NCBI GenBank assembly: GCA_014804675.1
Contig: JAAUZH010000026.1
Location: 1 to 42,305 of the forward strand
Direction of reading: 5' to 3'
DNA from: Lachnospiraceae bacterium
GTDB taxonomy: Bacteria; Bacillota; Clostridia; Lachnospirales; Lachnospiraceae
Length of the DNA: 42,305 nucleotides
A program made the translations under genes and the position numbers. Each line of letters opens with the position of its first letter. Position 1 is the stretch's first letter. Below, piece by piece: positions 1-9,167 of the stretch. Under the pieces are notes generated by a model. The model ran no database searches, was not told where the DNA came from, and was given only the letters and a program-made list of their open reading frames with translations.

Positions 1-653
<653 letters not shown>

Positions 654-654
<1 letters not shown>

Positions 655-1573
655 TGGCAAAGGGAAATAACCTAACAAAAAAACAACATTATATTCCACA
701 GGTGTATTTGCGAGGTTTTTCACCAGAATACGAGCAAGTAGAAGTTAATAGCACTCGATGTACTATTTATTATTATGATTTAGTAAAAGATATTCAGCGC
801 TCGCCTGCTGTTCCGATAAAGTCAATATGCTATGAAGATTTATTATATGAAGTTACAGATAATCAAGCGCAAATTATTCTTCCGAACTATCTAGAGAAAT
901 TTTTTTCAATCATGGAGAAAATGTTTGGTGAATACAGAACCAAGCTTGAACAAAAGGCTTTCATTATAGATAACTATTGTATAAAATGCTTTCTGACCAA
1001 AGAGGAAAAAACTTTTGGTTAACATATATGACAGTGCAGTTGCTTAGGCTTTCACAGATACTAAAGGAAGGCGAAGAACTCAGTCTAGAAACATGGAATG
1101 GACAAATTAGTGAGAGGCAAGCTAAAAATATAGCAAGATTGTGTTGCTTGCCTTTTTTCAAAGAATGGAAAGAAGGGGCAGATGACAGTAAGGTTATTGA
1201 GGCAATCGTAACTCCTATGTTGAATATGTCTTTTGCCATAGGCGTTGACGGAACAGGAAGTATTATTACTTCTGATAAACCAGTATATGTATACTCGCCT
1301 TCCTATCCTTGCGATGAATATGAAAGAATCATATTTCCAATTACTTCAAAAATATGTCTTTTTCTTTTTGGTGGGGAGAATAAGAAGAATTATCCTAAAA
1401 ATATACTCTTTCCCATTGATAAGGAAAAATTAGAAGAAATTACTAAGTCGGTCACAGAGGCTGCATATGAAAAGATATACGCAAATCACAAACTAAGCAA
1501 AATGGAATTGCAATATATACATGAAGTTATGAAAGATAAAAGTAAGGAGAAGACAGATCGTGCCATATTTTAA
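654..1573 (+). pseudogene. DUF4238-type protein gene, interrupted by a frameshift
   Basis: Two frames together encode one protein of about 306 residues. The first part (ATG at 654) has the HYIPQVYLRGF motif typical of DUF4238 and reads to a stop at 1020-1022. The rest continues in another frame from about 1010 to the stop at 1571-1573. Continuity returns if the A6 run at 1006-1011 is read as A7: the protein then passes smoothly from TKEEK into NFWLTYMTVQLLRL. This is either a one-base deletion, a slippage site or a sequencing error. The gene sits between hsdS and hsdR, overlapping hsdS by one base and hsdR by 14 bases. DUF4238 has no firmly established function that I know of; the position suggests an accessory role in the restriction locus. 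The family call rests on the N-terminal motif. Confidence 0.72.
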
Positions 1574-4500
1574 TATCGTAGCCGAAACATCAGAAAATAC
1601 TGTAGTTACTGAATATGAGCCAGTCAAGAAACGTTCTGACAGTTATCAGAGCGAGGCTGAGTTAGAGAAAGAGTTCATACGACTGCTTTGTGAGCAGGGA
1701 TATGAATATCTGGGTATCCATACGGAAAAAGACTTGATTGCGAATCTCAGGAATAAGTTAGAGGAATTGAATCATTATCACTTCTCTGATACAGAATGGG
1801 AACAGTTTTTCATAAATGAAGTCGCCAATCCCAATGAACATATGGAGGAGAAAACTCGTAATATACAGGAAGATTATAAAAAAGTATTAAAGCGTGATGA
1901 TGGCACTTCTAAGAATATTTCATTGATTGATAAAAAGAATATTCATAACAATCGCCTGCAGGTCATCAATCAATATGTAATCGGAATAAATGACGGTGCA
2001 AGGCACAATAACCGTTATGATGTAACCATTCTGGTTAATGGTCTGCCTTTGGTACATATTGAATTGAAACGCAGGGGAGTAGCTATTAGAGAAGCTTTCA
2101 ATCAGATTAATCGCTACCAGAGGGATTCCTTTTGGGCAGGCTGTGGTTTGTTTGAATATGTACAGATTTTTGTTGTTTCCAATGGAACAAACACGAAATA
2201 CTATTCCAACAGTACCCGTTTCAATGCCATTAAAGATGCCAATTCCAATAAAGCGAAAAAAGGAAAAACAAGCAACAGCTTTGAATTTACCTGCTTTTGG
2301 GCAGATTCTAATAATCGTGTAATACCAGATTTGATTGACTTTACCAAGACATTTTTTGCAAGGCATACCATATTAAATATATTGGCAAGATACTGTATCT
2401 TTACATCGGAAAATATGCTGATGGTTATGCGGCCATATCAGATTACTGCAACAGAACGTATTTTGAACCGTATTGAAATTGCAAATAATTATAAAAAATA
2501 TGGCAGTGTGGAAGGTGGTGGCTATATTTGGCATACTACAGGATCTGGGAAGACATTGACATCTTTTAAAACGGCAAGGCTGGCCTCAAAGCTGCCTTTC
2601 ATTGACAAGGTATTATTCGTGGTTGATCGTAAGGATTTGGATTATCAGACGATGAAAGAATATGACCGCTTTGAGAAAGGGGCTGCTAACAGCAATACTT
2701 CTACTAAGATTTTGAAGCGGCAGTTAGAAAATCCGGATGCACATATTATCATCACTACGATTCAGAAACTGGCAACTTTTATCAAAAAGAATCCAGGACA
2801 TGAGGTATATGAAAAGCACATTGTCATTATTTTTGACGAGTGTCACCGCAGCCAATTTGGAGATATGCATACCGCCATCATAAAGAACTTTAAGAAGTAT
2901 CATTTGTTTGGATTTACAGGGACCCCGATATTTCCAGTCAATTCTGTCAGGGCAAAGAAAACGAAATTTTACACGACAGGTCAGACTTTTGGAGATCAGT
3001 TACATACTTATACAATTGTGGATGCCATAAATGATAAAAATGTGCTTCCTTTTCGCGTGGATTATATCAAGACGATGGACGTGGACGAAGAGATAACAGA
3101 TGAGATGGTATGGGATATCAATCGGGAAAAGGCTATGATGGCTCCAAAGAGGATTTCACTTGTGACGAAGTATATTCTGGATCATTTTGACCAAAAAACT
3201 TATCGGGGCGATAAGACATATATCTTTCATGCATTGACGAATATCCAAGAGGTTGCTTCTGCGGAACGTGGGACTGTGGAGGAAATCAAGCAGAAACAGC
3301 GTCTTAGTGGATTTAATTCGATTTTTGCGGTGGCTTCTGTGCCGCTGGCAAAGTTATATTATCAGGAATTTCAGAAGCAGATGGCAGATGATCCCACAAA
3401 ACATCTGCGTATAGCGACGATTTTTAGTTATGGCGCAAATGAGGAAGAAGCAGATGGTATTTTAGATGAAGAAAATCCAGAAGATACTTCTGCTCTCGAC
3501 CAGACATCTCGTGATTTTCTGGATAGTGCTATTGATGATTATAACAGGATGTTCCATACCAATTATTCAACGGATGGGGATAAGTTTCAGAACTACTATA
3601 AGGATGTATCACTCCGTATGAAAAATAAGGAATTGGATTTGCTGATTGTAGTAAATATGTTCCTGACTGGTTTTGATGCTACGACGCTAAATACTTTATG
3701 GGTTGATAAGAATTTGAAAATGCATGGTTTATTACAGGCGTTCAGTCGGACAAATCGCATTTTAAATTCTGTCAAGACCTTTGGCAACATTGTATGCTTC
3801 CGAAATCTTCAAAAACGTGTGGACAGAGCCATTTCTCTCTTTGGCGATAAGAATGCCGGTGGTATCGTTTTGTTGCAGAGCTTCAAGGATTATTATTATG
3901 GTTATGAGTCTGTAGATGGAGAACAAATGCCGGGGTATGTGGATATGATAGAAGAACTGACGGAAAACTTTCCGCTGTCAGAGCCACAGATTATCGGGGA
4001 ACAGAACCAAAAGGATTTTATTTCTCTATTTGGGGCTATCTTGCGTATGCGCAACCTCCTTATATCTTTTGATGAGTTTAAGGGAAAGGAATTGATTTCA
4101 GAACGTGATTTGCAGGATTATCTTGGAAGATATCAGGATTTGCGTGATGAATGGAAACGTAAACGTGAAGCTGGTGAAAGCACAGATATCACAGATGATA
4201 TTGTATTTGAAGTAGAATTGATAAAACAGATTGAAATCAACATCGATTATATTTTGATGCTTGTGAAGAAGTATCATGATACTCATTGTGAGGACAAAGA
4301 AGTATTGATAACGATTAACAGAGCAATTGATGCCAGCCCGGAATTGCGCAGTAAGAAACAACTGATTGAGACCTTTATTGCTGGAATCAATGATATAGAT
4401 GATGTGATGAATGAATGGAATAGCTATGTTGTGAGGCAAAGAGAGCATGATCTCGAAGCTATTATAGTTGAAGAAAAACTAAATCCAGATAATACACGTA

Positions 4501-4787
4501 AATTTCTTGATAATGCATTCCGTGATGGCGAGATAAAGACTGCCGGAACGGATATTGACAAACTTATGCCGCCGGTTTCGCGATTTGGAGGTAGTGGCAG
4601 AACAAAGAAAAAGCAAGGTGTTATTGATAAATTGAAAGCATTTTTTGATAAGTATTATGGCATTGGCGGTTCAGCTTCATTTACGGAATCAGAGCATAAA
4701 GCAGTAGTGTATGAACTGCATTCGCAGGATAGTGCGTCAAGGGTGGCAGAACCTAAAATATCATATGGAAATGGTGAAAATAAATGA
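1560..4787 (+). CDS. hsdR: Type I restriction enzyme R subunit
   Basis: HsdR is the ATP-dependent translocase and nuclease of a type I restriction enzyme, acting as a complex with HsdM and HsdS. The 1075-residue length is normal. The N-terminal nuclease shows a PD-(D/E)xK pattern, with Asp near residue 154 (RYDVTILVNG) and IELKRR near 170. The superfamily 2 helicase motor follows: Walker A TTGSGKT near 328, DECH near 426, GFTGTPIF, then FLTGFDA and AFSRTNR near 730. The C-terminal third is the usual helical HsdM-contact region. The GTG start at 1560 is chosen because AAGGAG lies 10 bases upstream (1544-1549) and MPYFNIVAET is a typical HsdR beginning; it overlaps the DUF4238 frame by 14 bases. 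The gene looks intact, so restriction activity would depend on the state of hsdS and of the hsdM gene outside the window. Confidence 0.96.
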   Translation: MPYFNIVAETSENTVVTEYEPVKKRSDSYQSEAELEKEFIRLLCEQGYEYLGIHTEKDLIANLRNKLEELNHYHFSDTEWEQFFINEVANPNEHMEEKTRNIQEDYKKVLKRDDGTSKNISLIDKKNIHNNRLQVINQYVIGINDGARHNNRYDVTILVNGLPLVHIELKRRGVAIREAFNQINRYQRDSFWAGCGLFEYVQIFVVSNGTNTKYYSNSTRFNAIKDANSNKAKKGKTSNSFEFTCFWADSNNRVIPDLIDFTKTFFARHTILNILARYCIFTSENMLMVMRPYQITATERILNRIEIANNYKKYGSVEGGGYIWHTTGSGKTLTSFKTARLASKLPFIDKVLFVVDRKDLDYQTMKEYDRFEKGAANSNTSTKILKRQLENPDAHIIITTIQKLATFIKKNPGHEVYEKHIVIIFDECHRSQFGDMHTAIIKNFKKYHLFGFTGTPIFPVNSVRAKKTKFYTTGQTFGDQLHTYTIVDAINDKNVLPFRVDYIKTMDVDEEITDEMVWDINREKAMMAPKRISLVTKYILDHFDQKTYRGDKTYIFHALTNIQEVASAERGTVEEIKQKQRLSGFNSIFAVASVPLAKLYYQEFQKQMADDPTKHLRIATIFSYGANEEEADGILDEENPEDTSALDQTSRDFLDSAIDDYNRMFHTNYSTDGDKFQNYYKDVSLRMKNKELDLLIVVNMFLTGFDATTLNTLWVDKNLKMHGLLQAFSRTNRILNSVKTFGNIVCFRNLQKRVDRAISLFGDKNAGGIVLLQSFKDYYYGYESVDGEQMPGYVDMIEELTENFPLSEPQIIGEQNQKDFISLFGAILRMRNLLISFDEFKGKELISERDLQDYLGRYQDLRDEWKRKREAGESTDITDDIVFEVELIKQIEINIDYILMLVKKYHDTHCEDKEVLITINRAIDASPELRSKKQLIETFIAGINDIDDVMNEWNSYVVRQREHDLEAIIVEEKLNPDNTRKFLDNAFRDGEIKTAGTDIDKLMPPVSRFGGSGRTKKKQGVIDKLKAFFDKYYGIGGSASFTESEHKAVVYELHSQDSASRVAEPKISYGNGENK

Positions 4788-4800
4788 AAAGTCTAATTCA

Positions 4801-4815
4801 CCCAGCTGTGCTGGG
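4801..4815. repeat. Short palindrome after hsdR
   Basis: CCCAG-ctgtg-CTGGG forms a small hairpin shortly after the hsdR stop. It is preceded by AAGTCTAATTCA, which resembles the GAGTCAAAATCA flank of the larger palindrome at 6611-6629. The two may belong to one family of short palindromic units, but two copies are weak evidence. Confidence 0.4.
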
Positions 4816-4843
4816 GAGAATAGAGTAGGCGGAAAAGGTGAGA
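4812..4843. repeat. 32-bp direct repeat, left copy
   Basis: This stretch matches 6421-6452 at 30 of 32 positions in the same orientation; the core AGAATAGAGTAGGCGGAAA is identical. The pair brackets the RelB/RelE-like module and the UPF0175/PIN remnant. The right copy lies at the point where the PIN reading frame loses family resemblance, so the pair may mark an insertion or recombination junction. Confidence 0.75.
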
Positions 4844-4859
4844 GAAAATGTGTGAGAGA

Positions 4860-4904
4860 TTAAGGCTGCCCATATTGCGGATAATGCAGAATTGGCAGCC
4901 TTAA
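4860..4904. terminator. Inverted repeat between convergent hsdR and relE-like gene
   Basis: A perfect 11-bp inverted repeat (TTAAGGCTGCC at 4860-4870, GGCAGCCTTAA at 4894-4904) with a 23-base spacer separates two convergent genes. There is no clear T-run on either side, so it is at best an imperfect bidirectional terminator. Confidence 0.5.
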
Positions 4905-4915
4905 CCATAGAATAA

Positions 4916-5248
4916 TTATTGCCGTTCGGATTTTATGCTACCTTCAATATCCTGTCCACCGTATACAATACGGATTACAGTGACAGTACAAAGATTGGAA
5001 TCCACTATATAGTAGACAACATAGTTATCAACGGGTACTTTATGCATCTGCATACTTTTCCAAGGTTCCCAATCGACAATGGAGTACCGCATTGGCATGA
5101 AATCAAGTGAACGGACTTCCTTTCGAATGCGATTTACCTGATCTAACGCAGTTTCCGGCACTTGTAATTCAAAAGCAATATAGGAATATATCTTTCGTAT
5201 ATCATCAAGTGCCTCCGGAGAATAAATAACCTGGTAGTTGTGGCTCAT
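4916..5248 (-). CDS. RelE/ParE-superfamily toxin
   Basis: The 110-residue protein has the RelE/ParE fold pattern: an early YSPEALDDIRKIYSYI helix pair, a central arginine and lysine-rich segment, then DNYVVYYIVD and the C-terminal strand VTVIRIVYGGQD. RelE-type members cut mRNA on the ribosome and ParE-type members poison gyrase; the sequence alone does not decide which applies here. Its start overlaps the end of the upstream antitoxin gene by four bases (ATGA type), the standard arrangement for a co-translated toxin. The frame is intact with no truncation. The gene is convergent with hsdR. Confidence 0.85.
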   Translation of the reverse strand: MSHNYQVIYSPEALDDIRKIYSYIAFELQVPETALDQVNRIRKEVRSLDFMPMRYSIVDWEPWKSMQMHKVPVDNYVVYYIVDSNLCTVTVIRIVYGGQDIEGSIKSERQ

Positions 5249-5550
5249 ATGCCAAACTCCTTGGAGAGTTCTGCATCAACCTCATCGGCAGTATAGGCTT
5301 TGCCCGACTTTAGGGAATCCATTCCCTTCATAAGTTCGGCATCTATTTCAGCACGGCTCATGCCGTCGATAGCTGTTGGTTTTGCAGATGGTAAATGCAA
5401 ATCAAGGGGAAGTCCTCTTGTTAACACGATTTGACTATAAAGCATCTGAATAGCGCTTGATGGGGAAATGCCAAGCTGACTTAAAATGTTTTCGGCATTT
5501 TCTTTTAATTTGGTATCTATTCTTGCATAGACAGCAGTTGTATTTGCCAT
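5245..5550 (-). CDS. RelB/DinJ-family antitoxin
   Basis: The protein is about 101 residues and begins MANTTAVYARIDTKLK, the ribbon-helix-helix DNA-binding start of the RelB/DinJ family. It continues with ISPSSAIQMLYSQI and GLPLDL, both typical of DinJ. The charged C-terminal tail (ADEVDAELSKEFG) is the expected toxin-wrapping segment. The start at 5550 is preferred over a GTG at 5559 because AAGGAG lies 10 bases upstream of 5550 and only one base from the GTG. It should bind its toxin partner encoded at 4916-5248 and repress its own promoter in the gap to its right. The pair probably stabilises the island or acts in stress or phage response; that is inference. Confidence 0.88.
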   Translation of the reverse strand: MANTTAVYARIDTKLKENAENILSQLGISPSSAIQMLYSQIVLTRGLPLDLHLPSAKPTAIDGMSRAEIDAELMKGMDSLKSGKAYTADEVDAELSKEFGI

Positions 5551-5894
5551 AAATATCACGCTCCTTTTTCTTTATCATATCCACATTTGCTTGCAAATGC
5601 AAGCGAAAATATAAAAAAGAATGAGGAAAATAATACCATGAAAACTACAGTAAAAAAATAATTTCCAGCATCTGCCGCTAGCGGCACAGGGGATTTTGAT
5701 AAATTCTGCCATAACAAGAATATGCGTGTGTCTGAGATACACGATGAAAAAGACGTTAAAGAGGATTGATGATGTGAATGAAGAACGGCAGATTAAAAAT
5801 GACATTGTTGAATAAGCCCAAAAGCAAAAAAATTGCTATTGTAAGGTAAAAATAAAATGTATATAATATAGTTAGGAAGAATCCGAAAAATAAG
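5551..5894. other. Intergenic gap with gene debris and a promoter
   Basis: This gap separates the divergent antitoxin and UPF0175 genes. It has a perfect 14-bp palindrome (TGCCGCTAGCGGCA, 5673-5686). It also has short open stretches around 5740-5813, such as one ending IKNDIVE-stop, that look like the tail of a lost gene. I see no complete gene in it. Confidence 0.5.
5839..5867 (+). promoter_or_regulatory. Sigma-70-type promoter of the UPF0175/PIN pair
   Basis: TTGTAA (5839-5844), 17 bases, then TATAAT (5862-5867), about 40 bases before the UPF0175 start. Confidence 0.6.
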
Positions 5895-5906
5895 GTGATG
5901 ATTGCT

Positions 5907-6188
5907 ATGACAATGACAAAGATAGAAATTGATGTGCCGGAGGGAATTGTACCATATACAGTGTTGGAGGATAAGGAAGCACAAATGACAAGAAATGCAA
6001 TGCTGGTTTATCCTTATATCAAAAGTGGTGTTATGTCCCATGGAAAGGCGGCAGAAATGCTTGGACTTCATAAGATTGACTTGATTACTTTGTATGGCAA
6101 ATTAGGTTTGCCATATTTTGATGAAACAGGGGAAGAATTTGAAGAGGATTTGGCAGTGTTGAAGAAATTAAGGAGTGCGACTGTATGA
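5907..6188 (+). CDS. UPF0175 family small protein, likely antitoxin
   Basis: The protein of about 93 residues matches the UPF0175 pattern. It has an N-terminal strand (KIEIDVPEGIVPY), a helix containing RNAMLVYPYIKSGVMSHGKAAEMLGL with the family's G(K/R)AAE.LGL motif, and an acidic C-terminal tail. UPF0175 genes are commonly followed by a PIN-domain ribonuclease gene and are thought to be their antitoxins. Here a PIN-like gene follows with an ATGA overlap (6185-6188) but is broken. Start choice is uncertain because in-frame ATGs lie at 5895, 5898, 5907 and 5913; TAAGGTG at 5890-5896 best fits 5907. The gene may persist as an orphan antitoxin after loss of toxin activity. Confidence 0.75.
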   Translation: MTMTKIEIDVPEGIVPYTVLEDKEAQMTRNAMLVYPYIKSGVMSHGKAAEMLGLHKIDLITLYGKLGLPYFDETGEEFEEDLAVLKKLRSATV

Positions 6189-6595
6189 TAGTTGTTTCAG
6201 ATACCATGCCGATTATTTCGCTTATGAAAACAGGATAGTTGGAATTGTTGTAGAAACTGTTTGACGTAGTTTATATTCCCAAGGCAGTATATCAAGAGTT
6301 GACAGAAAATGAAGCATTTCTTGAAGAAGTAAGAATAGTACAAGAGTGTGAATTTCTTTATGTGGAAGAAGTAGGCAATGAAAAATCTGTTACTATACTG
6401 CGGAAATTTACCGGATTAGATGGGCAGAATAGAGTAGGCGGAAACGGTGAGAATATCAATAAAAATCCTTCTACTACAATGAAATTGGTGTCGCAAGAAA
6501 GTACCTTGATGATTTATGATAGACATCCGAAATTGCAAAGCAAATGGGATAAAGTATTAGGGGCAAGGAGATATTATGTAGAAACAATTCTTTGA
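6185..6595 (+). pseudogene. PIN-domain (DUF3368-like) toxin gene, broken by two amber codons
   Basis: From ATG 6185 the frame reads MIVVSDTMPIISLMKTG, stop (TAG 6236-6238), LELL, stop (TAG 6251-6253), KLFDVVYIPKAVYQEL, and continues to 6595. The SDTMPIISL start with its Asp and the VYIPKAVYQEL segment are PIN-domain hallmarks. Both stops could come from CAG glutamine codons by a single C-to-T change. Resemblance ends near 6420 at RKFTGLD, exactly where the second 32-bp repeat begins. The remaining 57 or so residues (ending RRYYVETIL) are not the expected PIN C-terminus with its acidic residues, and I do not recognise them. The toxin is probably inactive through both the stops and the replaced 3' end. 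A TTG-started product from 6299 is possible but unlikely. Confidence 0.75.
6421..6452. repeat. 32-bp direct repeat, right copy
   Basis: It matches 4812-4843 with two mismatches and lies inside the broken PIN gene at the junction where family similarity stops. See the left copy. Confidence 0.75.
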
Positions 6596-6610
6596 AGAGT
6601 CAAAATCAAT

Positions 6611-6629
6611 CCACCAGTTGAACTGGTGG
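6611..6629. repeat. Perfect palindrome before the AlbA_2 gene
   Basis: CCACCAGTT-g-AACTGGTGG is a perfect 9-bp inverted repeat with a one-base centre, 28 bases before the AlbA_2 gene start. It resembles the short hairpin units left by REP-like or IS200/IS605-related elements, but could equally be a terminator for the PIN gene (no T-run) or an operator. Symmetry is certain; function is not. Confidence 0.55.
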
Positions 6630-6656
6630 TTGCTGCTTAGAAAGGTTGGTTAATCT

Positions 6657-8045
6657 ATGACGATTGAAAAATTAGAGGAATTACTAGAAGCTGGAGAAGG
6701 CTTTACAATAGAATACAAGGAATGCATAAATGGATTGAATAACAGCATGTTTGAGACAGTATGCTCATTTTCTAATCGTTATGGTGGTCATATCCTGCTT
6801 GGAGTGAAAGAGGTAGATCATAAAGGTGTTGTGATTGGTGTCAATCCAAATTGCATAGTGGATATTAAGAAAAATTTTGTGAATATGCTGAACAATCCAC
6901 AGAAAATACATCCTTCACTTTATCTTAATCTTGAAGAAATAGAATACAAGGGTATGAAGGTTCTGTGGGTTTATATTCCGGTAAGTTCTCAGATAGAATT
7001 CTGTAATGGTAAGATTTATGACCGTAATGAAGATGCTGATCAGGATGTGTCTACATCAGCGGATTTGGTGGCGAATATATCCAATAGAAAATCTGCTACT
7101 TACATTGAACGTAAGATTTTTCCGTATGCCACAGAAGATGATCTGTGTATGGAATTGATAGGAAGAGCAAGGCAGATGGCTGTTAATAAAAACAAGGATC
7201 ATCCTTGGAAAAATATGACGGATATGGAACTTTTGAAAAGTGCAGGACTCTATGAAAAAGATAGGGAAACTGGAAAAGAGGGTTTCAATTTGGCTTGTGT
7301 CCTTCTTTTGGGGAAGCCGGATGTCATTCGGTCTTGCACACCGGGATATAAGACTGATGCGATATATCGTGTGGAAAATTTGGACCGCTATGATGACCGG
7401 CTGATAGTAGAGAAAAACTTGATTGAAAGCTATGATATGCTGATAGAATTTATTAAGAAACACACGAATGATAAATTCTTTCTAATAGATAATGTCAATA
7501 TGAGTGTGAGAGATGCAATTGCCAGAGAGATTGTCAGCAATGTGCTTGTGCATAGGGAATTCCGCAGTGCATTTCCTGCTAAGCTGATTATTGAAAAGGA
7601 CAGAATATATACAGAGAACTGGAGCAGGACACAATGGAAGGGAAGGATTGACTTAGAGAACTTTAACCCTTACCCAAAGAATCCGATTATAGCCAACTTT
7701 TTTGTGAATATTGGTAATGCAGATGCACTGGGGTCTGGAGTCCGTAACTTATATAAATACACGCAGATTTATTCCGGTGGAGAGCCTGATTTTGAAGAAA
7801 ATGATGTATTTAAGCTGACGGTTCCGATTGCTAATGTGGAAACAAAAATTCAAGATAAAAAAGGATTGTCAGAAAGACAGAATGTTATTTTAGGCATGAT
7901 TAGAGATGAAAATTCGATTCAAGTAGAAGATATTGCAGAGAGTTTTGGATTATCGAGGGCAACAATTTTAAGAGAAATACAAGAAATCAAGAAAAGCGTT
8001 GTTATGGTTTATGATAAGAAAGAAAAGAAGTGGATTGTATCATAG
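6657..8045 (+). CDS. AlbA_2/Schlafen-like DNA-binding regulator with RecG-type C-terminal ATPase fold
   Basis: The 462-residue protein begins with an AlbA_2 (Schlafen-like) domain, roughly residues 8-135. It has the EYKE motif (FTIEYKECINGL) and the glycine-rich RYGGHILLGVKE segment. The middle includes DAIAREIVSNVLVHREF and GNADALGSGVRNLYKYT, features of the HATPase_c_4 domain often labelled RecG C-terminal-like. The end (about 405-462) is a winged-helix segment, IEDIAESFGLSRATILREI-like in style. Such proteins are usually annotated as ATP-binding or putative transcriptional regulators. They are common in mobile and defence regions, but their biochemical role is mostly unknown. The frame is intact. 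The start ATG follows an AAAGGTTGG-like site. It appears to be a single gene. Confidence 0.82.
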   Translation: MTIEKLEELLEAGEGFTIEYKECINGLNNSMFETVCSFSNRYGGHILLGVKEVDHKGVVIGVNPNCIVDIKKNFVNMLNNPQKIHPSLYLNLEEIEYKGMKVLWVYIPVSSQIEFCNGKIYDRNEDADQDVSTSADLVANISNRKSATYIERKIFPYATEDDLCMELIGRARQMAVNKNKDHPWKNMTDMELLKSAGLYEKDRETGKEGFNLACVLLLGKPDVIRSCTPGYKTDAIYRVENLDRYDDRLIVEKNLIESYDMLIEFIKKHTNDKFFLIDNVNMSVRDAIAREIVSNVLVHREFRSAFPAKLIIEKDRIYTENWSRTQWKGRIDLENFNPYPKNPIIANFFVNIGNADALGSGVRNLYKYTQIYSGGEPDFEENDVFKLTVPIANVETKIQDKKGLSERQNVILGMIRDENSIQVEDIAESFGLSRATILREIQEIKKSVVMVYDKKEKKWIVS

Positions 8046-8052
8046 AAGAGGC

Positions 8053-8094
8053 GGTCTCATAGGAAGTGTCATTTCATGAGACCTCATATGAGAC
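8053..8094. terminator. Inverted repeat array after the AlbA_2 gene
   Basis: GGTCTCAT (8053-8060) pairs with ATGAGACC (8076-8083), and a further ATGAGAC lies at 8088-8094. No long T-run follows. It may act as a terminator between the convergent AlbA_2 and lysR genes. Confidence 0.45.
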
Positions 8095-8136
8095 TTCTAC
8101 AGAATTATCCAACTTCCCCCTCGCAAATGCCCATGC

Positions 8137-9033
8137 CTATTGTTTATCATCCAATCCCGCCACAGCCCCAACAAATCTCCTCACATCATCCGGAGCATTA
8201 GAACTATACAGCAAACCATAAGGAATGCTGTAATCCCAACGAACCGGAATGGAAACTAAACCGGGATGCACATCCCGCCAGCATTCAATGGTGAGAAGCA
8301 CTTTCCCTGTTTCGGCACAGCGGTTGAACACCGTCATATCGTAAAAAGTAGGCGTATCTTCAATTTGAATGGAGGGGTGATTCATCTCTAAATCGTTTCG
8401 GATAAAATCATTTGTTCCGGAATCGCCTGACGGTACCATCATCAGCGTCTGCCCATATAAATCTTCTATTTCTATGAATTTTTTGGAGGCAAGGTGGTGG
8501 TCTCTTGACACAGCTATCATTTTTTTATAGGTGCCAAGAGGTAAAAACTCACATCGCATGAGCCATTTCCTAGAATCGCATACACCAATCAGAAAATCAA
8601 ACTTTTCCCCCAGCTTTTCAATTTCAGACAGAATTCCCTCATGGTTATCCTCGAAGGGAACAAGGTGCAGCTTATAGTCCGGGAAATCTTTATTTGCACG
8701 ATACCATAAATCCATAAAAGGCTTTGCGGGATTCAATAGCGATGTACCCACGCAAAATGTGGTGTCATGAGCTACAGCTGCAGCATTGGCACTTGCAATG
8801 GATTTTTTGGAGTAATCCATCATAAACTTTGCGTCTTTGTAGATGACCTTTCCGGCAGGTGTCAGATGAATGCCCGAGGGAGTGCGCTCTATCAGCTTTA
8901 AATTCAAATGATTTTCAAGGGAATTCATCTGTTTCATAATTGCGGTAGGTGAAATATACAGATGTTCTGCAGCTTTTGTAAAACTTCCGCAGTCCACAAC
9001 CGTTATAAAAGTATCAAGAACAGGGTTATACAT
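8137..9033 (-). CDS. LysR-family transcriptional regulator
   Basis: This 298-residue regulator has the LysR winged helix-turn-helix at residues 1-60 (TFITVVDCGSFTKAAEHLYIS, then PTAIMKQMNSLE and LIERTPSGIHLTPAG). A periplasmic-binding-protein-like effector domain occupies the rest. The start at 9033 is preceded by AGGAGG at a good distance; upstream in-frame codons are not needed. It is divergent from the flavodoxin-cupin-CMD-SDR operon, whose start is only 134 bases away, so it very likely controls that operon from the shared region and responds to a small-molecule inducer. The inducer is unknown. Its length matches the family norm. Confidence 0.93.
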   Translation of the reverse strand: MYNPVLDTFITVVDCGSFTKAAEHLYISPTAIMKQMNSLENHLNLKLIERTPSGIHLTPAGKVIYKDAKFMMDYSKKSIASANAAAVAHDTTFCVGTSLLNPAKPFMDLWYRANKDFPDYKLHLVPFEDNHEGILSEIEKLGEKFDFLIGVCDSRKWLMRCEFLPLGTYKKMIAVSRDHHLASKKFIEIEDLYGQTLMMVPSGDSGTNDFIRNDLEMNHPSIQIEDTPTFYDMTVFNRCAETGKVLLTIECWRDVHPGLVSIPVRWDYSIPYGLLYSSNAPDDVRRFVGAVAGLDDKQ

Positions 9034-9167
9034 GGCAAACCTCCTAAAAGAGCATAAACTATAGGTTAATACTGTCATAACATATTGGAGATTCTTTGTC
9101 AAATCCGAAAATAGTATAATACCTATAAAATTAAAATATATGCAGAAAGAGGAATGGAGGTAGCCAA
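9034..9167. promoter_or_regulatory. Divergent control region for lysR and the redox operon
   Basis: The + strand has TATAAT at 9115-9120. The best-spaced -35 (TTCTTT, 9092-9097) is poor, as is common for LysR-activated promoters. The segment around 9057-9090 is AT-rich with partial dyads such as CTATAGG/TTAATA and is the likely LysR binding area. Confidence 0.5.

Noticed and set aside
1920..2366. Antisense open frame inside hsdR, and similar antisense frames in gap, pgk, tpiA and rnr
   Set aside because: They lie wholly inside well-supported genes, lack ribosome binding sites and match no family.
5740..5813. Small open frames in the relB-UPF0175 gap as genes
   Set aside because: Two overlapping short frames compete, neither has a ribosome binding site, and no family is recognisable.
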